Shown here one piece after another: positions 1-10,109 of a stretch of DNA of 64,000 nucleotides. Positions within the stretch are counted from its first letter, which is position 1; each line of letters begins with the position of its first letter. The position numbers and the translations under genes are program-made. The notes below the pieces were generated by a model. The model ran no database searches. It had not been told where the DNA came from and saw only the letters and a list, made by a program, of their open reading frames with translations. Source of the DNA: an uncultured Bacteroidaceae bacterium. Its GTDB lineage: Bacteria; Bacteroidota; Bacteroidia; Bacteroidales; Bacteroidaceae. The stretch is from NCBI GenBank assembly GCA_905234735.1, contig CAJOJA010000002.1, positions 1 to 64,000 of the forward strand, in the 5' to 3' direction.

Positions 1-1
1 C

Positions 2-676
2 GACAACGAACAGGTGAAGAAGGACCTGGAGGCCATCACGAAGTGCGTACAGGAGTTTGCCGATGGGAAGAAGTCGGAGAACAACCTGCTCGACCTGGCC
101 GTTACGGCCGCCGGCCATCGTGCCACATTGGGAGAAATCAGTGACGCCTGCGAAGCCGTCGTAGGACGTTACAAGGCAGTAATCAGAACCATTTCAGGCG
201 TGTACAGTTCAGAATCCAAGAACGACAAGGACTTCGAGAAGGCTTGTCAGTTGACCGAAGAGTTTGCAAAGAAGGAGGGTCGTCGCCCCCGAATCATGGT
301 GGCCAAGATGGGCCAGGACGGTCACGACCGCGGTGCCAAGGTGGTAGCAACGGGCTATGCCGACTGCGGTTTCGACGTCGACATGGGTCCCTTGTTCCAG
401 ACGCCCGCTGAGGCTGCTCGCGAGGCTGTTGAGAACGACGTCAACGTAGTTGGTGCCAGCTCATTGGCTGCCGGTCACAAGACCCTCATCCCGCAGCTCA
501 TCGAGGAGTTGAAGAAACTCGGCCGCGAGGACATCATGGTTATTGCCGGTGGTGTCATCCCCGCTCAGGACTACGACTTCCTCTACAAGTCCGGCGTCGC
601 TGCCGTCTTCGGCCCCGGCACCTCCGTGGCCAAGGCTGCCTGCGAAATCATGAACATCCTGCTGGATAAGGAATAG
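2..676 (+). CDS. mutB: Methylmalonyl-CoA mutase large subunit, C-terminal part (5' end outside window)
   Basis: The frame is open from base 2, so the gene enters from the left; only about the last 225 residues are visible. They hold the end of the substrate domain and the B12-binding Rossmann domain. The cobalamin motif DxHxxG is seen as GQDGHDRGAK near base 315, with its histidine as lower axial ligand, followed by GASSLAAGH and the IAGGVIPAQD strand. This enzyme interconverts succinyl-CoA and methylmalonyl-CoA in the cytoplasm, the route by which Bacteroidales make propionate from succinate; frdCAB at 38-41.7 kb supplies succinate to the same pathway. A strong terminator follows directly, so it is the last gene of its transcript. 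The family assignment is very sure; which of the mutase subunit names the strain uses is not visible. Confidence 0.96.
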   Translation, partial: DNEQVKKDLEAITKCVQEFADGKKSENNLLDLAVTAAGHRATLGEISDACEAVVGRYKAVIRTISGVYSSESKNDKDFEKACQLTEEFAKKEGRRPRIMVAKMGQDGHDRGAKVVATGYADCGFDVDMGPLFQTPAEAAREAVENDVNVVGASSLAAGHKTLIPQLIEELKKLGREDIMVIAGGVIPAQDYDFLYKSGVAAVFGPGTSVAKAACEIMNILLDKE

Positions 677-691
677 TTCTTAATTAAAGAT

Positions 692-735
692 AAAAAAGCG
701 TAGTGTTCAAGTTTGAATGCTACGCTTTTTTTGTT
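692..735 (+). terminator. Rho-independent terminator after mutB
   Basis: A 12-bp stem with arms at 692-703 and 720-731 (AAAAAAGCGTAG with CTACGCTTTTTT) encloses a second 5-bp stem TTCAA/TTGAA, and a T-rich run follows. It sits 16 bp after the mutB stop. Confidence 0.9.
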
Positions 736-804
736 TTTAGACGAAAAAAATATCATATATCAAAATTAAATTGGAGTTTCCATGAGAATATGGATATTTT
801 TGAG

Positions 805-812
805 TACCTTTG
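805..812 (+). promoter_or_regulatory. -7 box TACCTTTG for the export gene pair
   Basis: Matches the Bacteroidetes TAnnTTTG -7 element, 53 bp upstream of the Wza-like start. No clear TTTG at the usual -33 distance is seen. Confidence 0.6.
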
Positions 813-865
813 CACCTACAGCATGGACTATGCAGTCAAATGGTTAGATAAAACTATATCAAGAT

Positions 866-3322
866 ATGAGAAAATACGCACTATTTCTACTCATGTTGCT
901 TACGTGTACAATCGTACAAGCGCAGATGAGTGATTCACAGGTTCTGCAATTCATAGCCAGGGAAACTAAAGCGGGAAGTAGCCAGTCACAGATTGTTACC
1001 CAGTTGATACAAAGGGGTGTTAAGATTGACCAAATCCGTCGTTTGCGCCAAAAATATAGCAAACAGATTTCAAATAGGAACTTGAATAATGCGGCTGATG
1101 GTGCTGTAGAGGAAGCTGAGAATAAATTGCGCTCAGGCAATGTTTCGGGAGAAGAAGCTCAGCAACTTACTATCGGTAAGGAAGGATCAGTCCAAGGAGA
1201 TATTCAAGATGAGGCCGACGTTCATTATACTGAGGTTCAGCGTGAGATTAACCAAGATAGAGCCGACGTTGTGGAAGATCATCTTCGAGTGTTTGGGCAT
1301 GATATCTTTAACAAACGACTGCTTAGTTTCGAACCCAACATGAATATTGCCACTCCACCCAATTATGTGTTGGGACCCGGTGATGTGGTCATTGTTGATA
1401 TATATGGTGCCAGCCAGCGTACGCTACAACTGTCTGTTTCTCCTGATGGTGATATCACCGTTCCAGGATATGGCCCCATATATGTTTTAGGACTGACTGT
1501 AGAAGCTGCTCAGTCCAAGATTCGTAACAGCTTGGGTCGTCGGTACTCTTCCAGTTCGCTGAAAGTGACCCTTGGTCGAACACGTACCATGATGATAAAC
1601 ATTATGGGCGAGGTGAAGGTTCCCGGAACATACAGGCTTTCCGCTTTTGCTACTGTGTTCCATGCCTTGCATATGGCTGGCGGTATTAACCGATTGGGTA
1701 CATTACGTAACATCAAGGTGTATCGAAATGGTAAGCTTGTGAGCGTCGTGGATGTCTACGAATACATTCTCAATGGTCGTTTGGCAGGCAATATCCGCTT
1801 GGAGGAGAATGATGTCGTAGTGGTTGGTCCATACGATTGTCTGGTTGGTATACAAGGCAATATAAAGCGTCCTATGTTCTACGAAATGCGTCCTACGGAA
1901 ACTGTTTCTCAGGTCATTTCTTTTGCTGGTGGATTCACGGGCGATGCCTATAAAAAGTCTGTGCGTCTTGTACGTAAGTCGGGCGACCGCTTCTCGGTGC
2001 ATAATGTGGAGGAGTTCAGTTTGTCTGCCTTTAAACTTACCGACGGCGATGCTATTACGGTCGAAGGAATTGTGGACCGCTATGAGAATATGGTTGAAGT
2101 GAAGGGTGCCGTATTCCGTCCGGGTAAGTTTGAGCTGGGTAAAGATGTCAACTCGATACGCTCGCTTGTCGAACATGCCGACGGGCTGACAGAAGATGCA
2201 TTCACGACGCGTGCTGTACTCTACCGCATGAAGGAGGACCGCTCGTTGGAAGCCTTGTCCATCGACCTTGCGAGCATCATGTCGGGTACTGCGGCTGACA
2301 TATCGCTCCGCAACGAAGATGTTCTCTTCATCGGCACACAAGCCGAACGCGTGGCTGAACGTATCGTAACCATCCAGGGTGAAGTTCTTAGCCCTGGTAG
2401 TTATCAGTATGCTCAGAATGAAACCATAGAGGACCTGATTATCCGTGCAGGAGGTTTGACCGATGCAGCATCCATCGTGAAAGTTGACATCTCGCGCCGT
2501 ATCCGCGATGCCAAGAGCACGATGCCCGGAGAGGATATATCAAAGAATTTCAGTTTTTCCCTAAAGGATGGGCTTATGATTGACGAAGGTGAGCAATTTG
2601 TGTTAGAACCTTATGATGTGATTCATGTTCGTCGTTCACCAGGATATATGGACCCCCGCACTGTACGTGTAGAAGGAGAAGTTGCTTTCGAGGGTAGCTA
2701 TACGCTCTCGAAGAAGAATCAACGCATTAGCGAAGTTATTGCAGCTGCAGGTGGTGTTACAAATGAAGCATACGTTCGTGGTGCACGTCTGGTACGCTTG
2801 ATTAACGACGAGGAAATGGAGCGATTGAAATCTGCCGTCAGGATTATACGCCAATCTGCCGATGGTAAAGACTCGGTCGAACTTGACCAAATTGCTGCTA
2901 CCAGACATTATCTTGTGGGTCTGGATTTAGAAAAGGCTTTAGCTAATCCAGGAAGCGACTATGATTTAGTAGTTCGTGACAACGATGTCATTTCTATTCC
3001 TGAATATAATGGTACCGTAAAGATTTCCGGTAATGTACATGCTCCTAATACAGTTGCTTACATGAAAAATATGAAATGGAAGTACTACGTCAATCAGGCT
3101 GGTGGTTTTGGTAACCGTTCCAAGAAATCGAGTTCGTTTATCGTCTACCAGAATGGAACTATGTCTAAGGTAAATAAGGGCAAAGTTGAGCCGGGATGCG
3201 AAATTATTGTACCACAGAAGGGTAAGAAGGATACTAGCAAGTTGATGCAATGGGTATCTATCAGTACATCGTTTGCTTCACTGGCTACTATGATCGCCTC
3301 TATTGCAAATATGTTGAAATAG
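866..3322 (+). CDS. Polysaccharide export outer-membrane protein (Wza-like, SLBB repeats)
   Basis: An 818-residue secreted protein. Residues 1-20 form a signal peptide ending AQA. The polysaccharide-export domain begins near residue 160 (YVLGPGDVVIVDIYG). About five SLBB modules follow, each recognisable from an xGxVxxPGxY-type strand (near VMGEVKVPGTY, VKGAVFRPGKF, IQGEVLSPGSY, VEGEVAFEGSY, ISGNVHAPNTV). A hydrophobic stretch ends the chain. Family members form the periplasm-spanning and outer-membrane channel for capsule or exopolysaccharide. At 818 residues it is about twice E. coli Wza because of the extra SLBB copies, which is usual in Bacteroidales. The Wzz-like gene follows after 34 bp. 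No lipobox cysteine is seen after the signal peptide, unlike Wza. No glycosyltransferase or Wzx/Wzy gene is adjacent. Confidence 0.92.
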   Translation: MRKYALFLLMLLTCTIVQAQMSDSQVLQFIARETKAGSSQSQIVTQLIQRGVKIDQIRRLRQKYSKQISNRNLNNAADGAVEEAENKLRSGNVSGEEAQQLTIGKEGSVQGDIQDEADVHYTEVQREINQDRADVVEDHLRVFGHDIFNKRLLSFEPNMNIATPPNYVLGPGDVVIVDIYGASQRTLQLSVSPDGDITVPGYGPIYVLGLTVEAAQSKIRNSLGRRYSSSSLKVTLGRTRTMMINIMGEVKVPGTYRLSAFATVFHALHMAGGINRLGTLRNIKVYRNGKLVSVVDVYEYILNGRLAGNIRLEENDVVVVGPYDCLVGIQGNIKRPMFYEMRPTETVSQVISFAGGFTGDAYKKSVRLVRKSGDRFSVHNVEEFSLSAFKLTDGDAITVEGIVDRYENMVEVKGAVFRPGKFELGKDVNSIRSLVEHADGLTEDAFTTRAVLYRMKEDRSLEALSIDLASIMSGTAADISLRNEDVLFIGTQAERVAERIVTIQGEVLSPGSYQYAQNETIEDLIIRAGGLTDAASIVKVDISRRIRDAKSTMPGEDISKNFSFSLKDGLMIDEGEQFVLEPYDVIHVRRSPGYMDPRTVRVEGEVAFEGSYTLSKKNQRISEVIAAAGGVTNEAYVRGARLVRLINDEEMERLKSAVRIIRQSADGKDSVELDQIAATRHYLVGLDLEKALANPGSDYDLVVRDNDVISIPEYNGTVKISGNVHAPNTVAYMKNMKWKYYVNQAGGFGNRSKKSSSFIVYQNGTMSKVNKGKVEPGCEIIVPQKGKKDTSKLMQWVSISTSFASLATMIASIANMLK

Positions 3323-3356
3323 TATAGGAAAAACAACTCAATTATTTGTAAACAAT

Positions 3357-4469
3357 ATGAGTGAACTGACAAATAACATCCAAAAGCCGAAAAAACAGAA
3401 GTCATCCATTGACTATAACAAGATATTTAGTGATATGCTTCGGCATAAGAGGTTGTACAAAAGAGCATTGTCTATAACCTTTTTAGTGTCGGTTGTTATT
3501 GCTTTGAGCCTGCCTGTATATTATACTTGTGTCGTGAAATTGTCTCCGGAACTTAGTAGTACTCGGAGCAGTAGCAGTTTATTATCATTGGCCAGTAGTT
3601 TCGGTGTCAATTTGGGAAATGCTGCTGGTATGATGGGTTCTGAGGCGTTGTTCCCTACACTCTACCCCGACCTGATGAACTCTGTCGACTTTAAGACGTC
3701 GCTTTTCCCTGTGCCTGTCACAATTGAGGGTGACGAGGAGAAGGGAATACCCTCACGTACGATGTCCTACTATGACTATCTCTCTGAAGAACAGAAACTT
3801 CCGTGGTGGTCTCAAGCGTTAAAGGCTGTATTTACTTATATTGCTGAACTTTTCTTGGAGGAGAAGGAGCCTATAAAAGAAGTCAATCCCTTCCGTTTGA
3901 CTAAAAAGCAAGCAAGAATAGCAAAGTCCCTTGATCGCAAGGTAGTATGTGATGTTGACAAGAAAACGATGGTCATCTCTATCGTAGTCACAGATCAAGA
4001 TCCGCTTATCTGTGCTACGATGGCAGATAGTGTGAAGAATCGTCTGCAGCGTTTTATCACTGACTATCGTACCTCCAAGGCACGAGTTGACGTGGAATAT
4101 TACCAAAAGTTGTTAGTTGAGGCCAAGGTTCGCTATGATGAGGCACGCAAGGAATATGCTGCGTTTGCCGATGCCAACCAGGACATAATACTGGAGAGCG
4201 TACGACTACAAATGGCAGAGTTGGAGAATGAGATGCAGTTGCAATATAACGCATACACCCAGATTTCTGCTCAACTAATCCAGGCAGAGGCTCGGCTGCA
4301 ACAGGAAACACCTGCGTTTACAACCCTTCAGAGTGCATCGGTTCCCGTTCAAAAGGCTGGACCAGGGAGGAAAAATATCTGTATTATGTTCACTTTCTTA
4401 GCTTTCCTTTGCGTAACGGGATATGTTCTTCATAAAGAAGGGGATCTTCGTCCGCTCTTAGGTTTGTAA
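3357..4469 (+). CDS. Chain-length determinant protein (Wzz family)
   Basis: A 370-residue inner-membrane protein. A transmembrane segment at about residues 37-60 is followed by a large periplasmic part containing a coiled coil near residues 240-320, and a second transmembrane segment lies near the C-terminus (about 343-360). This N- and C-terminal TM layout with a coiled-coil loop is that of polysaccharide co-polymerases, which set the chain length of surface polysaccharide and work with the Wza-like channel encoded just upstream. There is no cytoplasmic tyrosine-kinase domain. The pair is followed after 22 bp by mutS, so any synthesis genes must lie elsewhere. Confidence 0.9.
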   Translation: MSELTNNIQKPKKQKSSIDYNKIFSDMLRHKRLYKRALSITFLVSVVIALSLPVYYTCVVKLSPELSSTRSSSSLLSLASSFGVNLGNAAGMMGSEALFPTLYPDLMNSVDFKTSLFPVPVTIEGDEEKGIPSRTMSYYDYLSEEQKLPWWSQALKAVFTYIAELFLEEKEPIKEVNPFRLTKKQARIAKSLDRKVVCDVDKKTMVISIVVTDQDPLICATMADSVKNRLQRFITDYRTSKARVDVEYYQKLLVEAKVRYDEARKEYAAFADANQDIILESVRLQMAELENEMQLQYNAYTQISAQLIQAEARLQQETPAFTTLQSASVPVQKAGPGRKNICIMFTFLAFLCVTGYVLHKEGDLRPLLGL

Positions 4470-4491
4470 TAACCTTTAACGGAACCTCATT

Positions 4492-7095
4492 ATGGCCAAG
4501 ACAGAGGGGCTGACACCGATGATGAAGCAGTTCTTCGACCTGAAGGCGAAGCACCCCGATGCGATACTGCTCTTTCGCTGTGGCGACTTCTACGAGACCT
4601 ACTGCCAGGATGCTGTCGAGGCATCGGCCATTTTAGGCATTACACTGACGAAGCGAAACAATGGTGGGGAGAATCCGACAGAGATGGCGGGTTTTCCCCA
4701 TCATGCTTTGGACACCTATCTGCCGAAACTCATCAGGGCAGGGCGACGCGTGGCCATCTGCGACCAACTGGAAGACCCGAAACTGACGAAGAAACTGGTG
4801 AAGCGCGGCATCACGGAACTGGTGACACCAGGCGTGGCCATGAGCGACAACGTGCTCAACTACAAGGAAAACAACTTCCTCTGTGCCGTACATTTTGGCA
4901 AGGCAACCTGCGGTGTGGCCTTCCTCGACATCAGTACGGGCGAGTTCCTCACGGCCGAGGGCACGACGGAATATGTGGACAAACTGATGGACAATTTCGC
5001 CCCTAAGGAAGTGCTCTTCGAACGGGGACGCCGCCCTCAGTTCGAGGGTTCGTTCGGCACACGCCACTGCGTTTACGAGATGGACGATTGGGTGTTCACC
5101 GAACAGTTTGCCACAAAGAAACTGACCAAGCACTTCGAGGTGAAGAACCTCAAGGGCTTCGGTGTGGAACACCTGAAGAGCGGCATTGTGGCCAGTGGAG
5201 CCATCCTGCAATATCTGGAGATTACCCAGCACATTCAGATTCGCCACATCACCTCGCTGCGCCGCATCGAGGAAGAGCGCTTCGTGCGTCTCGACAAGTT
5301 CACCATGCGTTCGCTGGAGCTGCTGGGGTCGATGAACGAGGAGGGCAAGTCGCTCTGTGACATCATCGACCAGACCATAACCCCCATGGGAGCCCGTATG
5401 CTACGCCGCTGGATAACCTTCCCGCTGAAGGATGTACGCCTCATCAAGCAGCGACTCGATGTGGTGGACTATTACTTCCGTGAGCCCGATTTCCGCGATT
5501 TCATCGAAGAAAACCTGCGTCCCATCAACGACCTGGAACGCATCATCTCGAAGGTAAGCGTGGGGCGTGTTTCGCCTCGCGATGTGGTGCAGCTGAAGAC
5601 GGCCCTGCAGGCCGTAGAGCACATCAAACGAGTATGTGAACAGGCCGACGACGAGACCATCCGCCAGATAGGCGAACAGTTGAGTCCCTGCATCAACATC
5701 CGTGAACGAATCGCCCGTGAGATTCAGCCCGACCCTCCCCTATTGGTGAACAAGGGCAACGTCATTGCTAACGGTGTCAGCCCGGAACTCGACGAGCTGC
5801 GCCAGATTGCCTACGGCGGCAAGAACTATCTGCTGCAACTGCAACAACAGGAAGCTGAACGTACGGGTATCAGCAGCCTTAAGATAGGCTACAACAACGT
5901 TTTCGGTTATTACCTTGAAGTCAGAAACACTTTCAAGGACCGTGTACCGCAGGAGTGGGTCAGAAAGCAGACCCTGGCACAGGCCGAACGCTACATCACC
6001 CAGGAACTGAAGGAATACGAGGAAAAGATTCTGGGTGCCGAGGACAAGATACTGGCTCTGGAGACACAGCTGTTCAACGAACTCGTGGTGTCGCTGGCCG
6101 AATATACGCCGCAGATACAAATCGATGCCAATCTCGTTGCACGCCTCGACTGCCTGCTATCCTTCGCCCTCTCGGCTCGCGAGCACAACTACATCCGGCC
6201 CGTAGTTGATGATTCCTATGTCATTGACATCCGTCAGGGACGCCACCCCGTCATCGAAACACAGATGCCCGTGGGCGAACGCTACATCCCCAACGATGTT
6301 TTCCTCGACAACGAGACGCAGCAAATCATCATCATCACTGGTCCCAACATGGCCGGTAAGAGTGCGTTGCTCCGTCAGACGGCGCTCATCACGCTGATGG
6401 CACAGATTGGCTGTTTCGTGCCTGCCGAACGTGCCCGCATCGGCATGGTGGACAAGATATTCACCCGTGTCGGAGCCAGCGATAACATATCGATGGGCGA
6501 AAGCACCTTCATGGTGGAGATGAGCGAGGCCTCGAATATCCTCAACAACCTGTCGCCGCGCTCGCTGGTCATCTTCGACGAACTGGGCCGCGGCACCTCC
6601 ACCTACGACGGCATTTCCATCGCCTGGGCCATCGTCGAATACATCCACGAGAACCAGCGAGCCCATGCCCGCACCCTCTTCGCCACCCACTACCACGAAC
6701 TGAACGAGATGCAACAAACATACAATCGCATCAAGAACTTCAACGTCAGCGTGCGTGAGATTGACGGTAAGGTCATCTTCCTGCGCAAACTGGAACGTGG
6801 CGGTTCGGAGCATTCCTTCGGCATCCATGTGGCCAAGTTGGCCGGTATGCCCTCGAGCATCGTCAAGCGTGCCGACCAGGTCTTGAAGCAGCTTGAAGCC
6901 ACCAAGAACAGTGAGGTGGGCGGCAGCATACAGCTCACCCGGAAGGAGGAAAGCGTGCAGATGAGTTTCTTCCAGCTCGACGACCCCGTCCTGGCCCAGG
7001 TGCGCGACGAAATCCTCACCCTCGACATCAACAGCCTCACTCCCCTCGAAGCCCTCAACAAACTCAACGACATCAAGCGCATCGTGAAGGGGTAG
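4492..7095 (+). CDS. mutS: DNA mismatch repair protein MutS
   Basis: 867 residues, the normal length. The N-terminal mismatch-binding domain carries the GxFYE element (CGDFYETY near residue 30) whose Phe stacks on the mispaired base. The core and clamp domains follow, then the ABC ATPase with Walker [14 protein letters not shown], the [10 protein letters not shown] signature loop, Walker [17 protein letters not shown] and ATHYHEL. It recognises mismatches in DNA and recruits MutL in the cytoplasm. It starts 22 bp after the Wzz-like gene, with no visible promoter in that gap, so it may be co-transcribed. All catalytic motifs are intact. Confidence 0.97.
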   Translation: MAKTEGLTPMMKQFFDLKAKHPDAILLFRCGDFYETYCQDAVEASAILGITLTKRNNGGENPTEMAGFPHHALDTYLPKLIRAGRRVAICDQLEDPKLTKKLVKRGITELVTPGVAMSDNVLNYKENNFLCAVHFGKATCGVAFLDISTGEFLTAEGTTEYVDKLMDNFAPKEVLFERGRRPQFEGSFGTRHCVYEMDDWVFTEQFATKKLTKHFEVKNLKGFGVEHLKSGIVASGAILQYLEITQHIQIRHITSLRRIEEERFVRLDKFTMRSLELLGSMNEEGKSLCDIIDQTITPMGARMLRRWITFPLKDVRLIKQRLDVVDYYFREPDFRDFIEENLRPINDLERIISKVSVGRVSPRDVVQLKTALQAVEHIKRVCEQADDETIRQIGEQLSPCINIRERIAREIQPDPPLLVNKGNVIANGVSPELDELRQIAYGGKNYLLQLQQQEAERTGISSLKIGYNNVFGYYLEVRNTFKDRVPQEWVRKQTLAQAERYITQELKEYEEKILGAEDKILALETQLFNELVVSLAEYTPQIQIDANLVARLDCLLSFALSAREHNYIRPVVDDSYVIDIRQGRHPVIETQMPVGERYIPNDVFLDNETQQIIIITGPNMAGKSALLRQTALITLMAQIGCFVPAERARIGMVDKIFTRVGASDNISMGESTFMVEMSEASNILNNLSPRSLVIFDELGRGTSTYDGISIAWAIVEYIHENQRAHARTLFATHYHELNEMQQTYNRIKNFNVSVREIDGKVIFLRKLERGGSEHSFGIHVAKLAGMPSSIVKRADQVLKQLEATKNSEVGGSIQLTRKEESVQMSFFQLDDPVLAQVRDEILTLDINSLTPLEALNKLNDIKRIVKG

Positions 7096-7105
7096 GCACA
7101 AAGGT

Positions 7106-7137
7106 CGCCCCTGCTATCCTCACGGACGACAGGGGCG
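7106..7137 (+). terminator. Possible terminator hairpin after mutS
   Basis: Perfect 8-bp stem CGCCCCTG/CAGGGGCG with a 16-nt loop, 10 bp after the mutS stop. There is no T-tract, so it may be a weak or Rho-assisted end, or an mRNA-stability hairpin. Confidence 0.45.
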
Positions 7138-7190
7138 TTGCACGTGCTTACAATTTACTAACTAAATTCCTGTTAAATGAAAAAACAGGT

Positions 7191-10094
7191 TTACTTCTTT
7201 TTAGGCATCTTACTCCATTGGTAAGTGAGATGGAGCATCAGATAGCGAGGCAGGGTCTGAGTGATGGTCTCGGTGCGGCCCTGTCCGTTGATATAGATGC
7301 TGGTTGAGGAGAGTCGACCAAGAATGTCGAAACCTTCCAGACGGGCTACAAGGGTACCACCGGCCTGTTTGCCGAAGGGGTTGAGGAACGAGCGGGCAAT
7401 GGAAGCGTTCCATACCAGGTCGTCACGATTCATCGAACTGTCACCATAACCTCGACGCGAGAATATCTTGAGGTCGGTGGAAAAGGAGAAACCTTGCAGC
7501 CATTTTGCCACCTTGGAATCGTTCTCACGCTTGAAGTTGTAGTTAAGCGTGAGGCCATATTGATAATTGAAGGCATTGATGGTCTGGATGGTATGTTCCT
7601 CGTTCGTCGTTCGACGGTATTCGAAGTTGGTAGGCACGCCAAGTGTCAAGTCACGCCAAGTATAAGAGAACGTCAGGCGGTTTTCGAGGTAATAGTTATT
7701 GACATGCGAGAGTCCGTTCAGTATGTCTACATTCCGACTATAATCACCATGAGTGTAGATATTCATCATCAGTCGTCGCTGCTTGTCGAGCGGCATGTTG
7801 TAGAAGTTGAAGAAGTAGGTCTGCCAGTTGCCTTCCACGTTTTCAGGCCGGTAGGTGGTGATGCCCGTCTCGCTGTCGTAGCTTTGTCCCTGCGACACCT
7901 GATGACGGAAGAAACGGAGCCCTCCGCCAAAGCGATGCGAGATACGCTTCTCTTGCCAATTTCGATTCAGTCCGAACTGTATACGATGGTTGGTGGCACC
8001 ACGCAGGTTGGGGTTGCCGTAGCGGCGTACGAGAGGATTTTCGTTGTTCAGGATGTTCACCTTCTGGAACAGGTCGGGCGTCTGGAACTCGATGCCGTAG
8101 AAGAAGTCAAAGCCTCGACTCCAGTTGTGGGTGTTTACCTGCACGTGCAATTCGGGCGACATGGTCCAACAGTGCTGCGTGAGTGTGGTGTCGGTGTGGG
8201 CACTGCGGTAGTGAAGTTGCTCGTTTACGTTGTAGAAGTGCATCTGGTAGTAGGCGCGGATGTACTTGCCATCCTTATTATAAGTGTAGCCCGGGGTGAG
8301 TGCCACGCGGTTCTCCACGCGGCGGTGCGTGCGGTCGTAGGCATTCTGCAGGTCGAGGGTGTCGGCCAGGAATATATCGTTGGTGTTGTCGCGCTGACGG
8401 TAGAGAAAGCGGTATTCGGCATAGAGATTAAGGCCGTTGAGCCAGGTGATGCGATAGTTTGGTGCCACGGATACGTTTACGTCGCTCGACGGGGTGGAGG
8501 AGTGGCGGTTCAGGATGCTGTTCAGCGAGGGCGTGAGTTGGTAGCGCAGTTGCTGTTCCGATGTGCTATGACTGCGCCCACGGTTGTACGAGGCATTGAA
8601 GTCAACCCCTGCATTGTCGCCCGATGCCAGTTTCTTGGTGAGGTAATTGGTCGTCTCTGCGCTAAGGTTGTTCCCGTCGCTATTGGCACGTTGCAGGTTG
8701 CTGTTGATGAGTGCCTGCTGCATATCAGTACTGAGTGTGGCGGAGAACACACTGTCCAGTATGGCCGTGGTGTTCCCGTAACTGGAGGGGTCACTGCTGA
8801 ACTGTGCCGAACGGGTGCGAGTGTTGTTGTCGAATGGGTTGTACCTGAAGAACGAACTGGAGAAGAGAAAGAAGGGTTTATTCAATTGGAAGATGTTCGT
8901 CGCACTAAGACTGAAATCATTATTGCGGTGATAGTACGTCTGTCGGTTGTAGGTGGAGGCAGCATTGGTGTGGAACTGCTCGGCATTGGTCAGCGTCTCG
9001 TCGGTGGTGCGTCGCCAAATGGCATCCACCGTAAGATTCTCTTTCCACCGCTTGTCCTTTTCTTCGATGAACAGGTTCACGCCTGCCATGCGGTGCTCTT
9101 GCAGACCCCTCGGCGCATTGCTGGGTTCCCATTCGCCGTTGCTGCCTGGCCGTCGGCTTTCGTTCACGTTGTTTGCATTGCCATAAATGGAAAGACGCGA
9201 GTTGTTGGTGTAGCGAAGGGCAAAGACACGGCCGAGATAGGGAAGCCCCCTTCCGCCTTCCTTCCAAGGGGCTATCGCACCTTCCACATTTGCTATCCAA
9301 CCTTGGTTGTACTCCCGTTTCAACTGCACATCCATCACGAAGCGCTTTTTCTCGTAGTCTTGTCCCAGATATTCGCTCAATTCCGTACTTTTGTGGTAGG
9401 TCTGCACCCTCTGCACTGTATAGGCAGGCAGGTTGTCAAGCATCACCTTGTTGTTCCCTTTGAAGAAGTCCTTGCCGTTCAGCATCAGTTCTTCCACCTG
9501 TTCGCCTTGTACGAATATCCGTCCGTCGTCTTTCAGTTCCACGCCGTCCATTTGACGGATGAGAGCATCGAGCATCGACCCCTCGGGTAGGTTGAAGGCA
9601 TCGGCATTGAAGGTGATTGTATCGCCTCGGTACGTCATGCGTATCTTCGTGGCGCGGACGGTCACCTCGTCCAAGGTCTTTTCCGTCTCGGCCATACGGC
9701 GACGCATATAATGCCACGGGGCATCGAAGTAATCGTTGCGGGCGATGTGGCGCACAGCGTAGTTGACGTAGGTGGTCTCATAGTCGGGGTGCTCAGCACG
9801 GATAATGTACTGTTGCTCACGGGCAGGAATCTCGAAGCGATAGGCATAGTCGTCCTTGCCACGACCCGACCATTGCTTGAACACATGCATGGTATCAACC
9901 ACGGTGCTATCCTCGCGCATCAGCGTTATCAGCACATCCGGAATACCCACACGCGTCAGTGAGTTCTTCACGTGACCATAAAGGGCGATGGTGCGTTCCT
10001 TTCTAAGCGAGTCTTTTTTTGCCTTCTCCTGTGCCGATAGGGGCATAGCGAGGGTGACCATCAGGGTGATGGCCGCTAAATAAATCCTTTTCAT
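7191..10094 (-). CDS. Outer-membrane beta-barrel protein with N-terminal CarboxypepD-like and plug-like domains (TonB-receptor-like)
   Basis: 967 residues with a signal peptide at 1-21 (ending PLSAQ). A carboxypeptidase-regulatory-like beta domain follows (IALYGHVKNSLTRVGIPDV), then a plug-like segment beginning LDEVTVRATKIRMTYRGDT and including the MDGVELKDDGRIFVQGEQV strand, then a long barrel rich in aromatic and polar residues. This matches the OMP_b-brl_3 group of TonB-receptor-like proteins in Bacteroidetes. No SusD partner is next to it, so a SusCD glycan system is unlikely. It lies 15 bp downstream of the secreted lipocalin-like gene and probably shares its promoter and operator at 10651-10709. 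The ligand is unknown. Confidence 0.85.
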   Translation of the reverse strand: MKRIYLAAITLMVTLAMPLSAQEKAKKDSLRKERTIALYGHVKNSLTRVGIPDVLITLMREDSTVVDTMHVFKQWSGRGKDDYAYRFEIPAREQQYIIRAEHPDYETTYVNYAVRHIARNDYFDAPWHYMRRRMAETEKTLDEVTVRATKIRMTYRGDTITFNADAFNLPEGSMLDALIRQMDGVELKDDGRIFVQGEQVEELMLNGKDFFKGNNKVMLDNLPAYTVQRVQTYHKSTELSEYLGQDYEKKRFVMDVQLKREYNQGWIANVEGAIAPWKEGGRGLPYLGRVFALRYTNNSRLSIYGNANNVNESRRPGSNGEWEPSNAPRGLQEHRMAGVNLFIEEKDKRWKENLTVDAIWRRTTDETLTNAEQFHTNAASTYNRQTYYHRNNDFSLSATNIFQLNKPFFLFSSSFFRYNPFDNNTRTRSAQFSSDPSSYGNTTAILDSVFSATLSTDMQQALINSNLQRANSDGNNLSAETTNYLTKKLASGDNAGVDFNASYNRGRSHSTSEQQLRYQLTPSLNSILNRHSSTPSSDVNVSVAPNYRITWLNGLNLYAEYRFLYRQRDNTNDIFLADTLDLQNAYDRTHRRVENRVALTPGYTYNKDGKYIRAYYQMHFYNVNEQLHYRSAHTDTTLTQHCWTMSPELHVQVNTHNWSRGFDFFYGIEFQTPDLFQKVNILNNENPLVRRYGNPNLRGATNHRIQFGLNRNWQEKRISHRFGGGLRFFRHQVSQGQSYDSETGITTYRPENVEGNWQTYFFNFYNMPLDKQRRLMMNIYTHGDYSRNVDILNGLSHVNNYYLENRLTFSYTWRDLTLGVPTNFEYRRTTNEEHTIQTINAFNYQYGLTLNYNFKRENDSKVAKWLQGFSFSTDLKIFSRRGYGDSSMNRDDLVWNASIARSFLNPFGKQAGGTLVARLEGFDILGRLSSTSIYINGQGRTETITQTLPRYLMLHLTYQWSKMPKKK

Positions 10095-10109
10095 AAAGAT
10101 TCGGGTGTC

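Noticed and set aside
703-933. 76-codon frame after mutB
   Set aside because: It starts inside a terminator and overlaps the promoter and signal peptide of the export gene.
7494-9590. Long open frame antisense to the outer-membrane barrel gene
   Set aside because: The minus-strand product has a signal peptide and family motifs over its full length; the antisense frame is a by-product of codon bias, with no recognisable domain.
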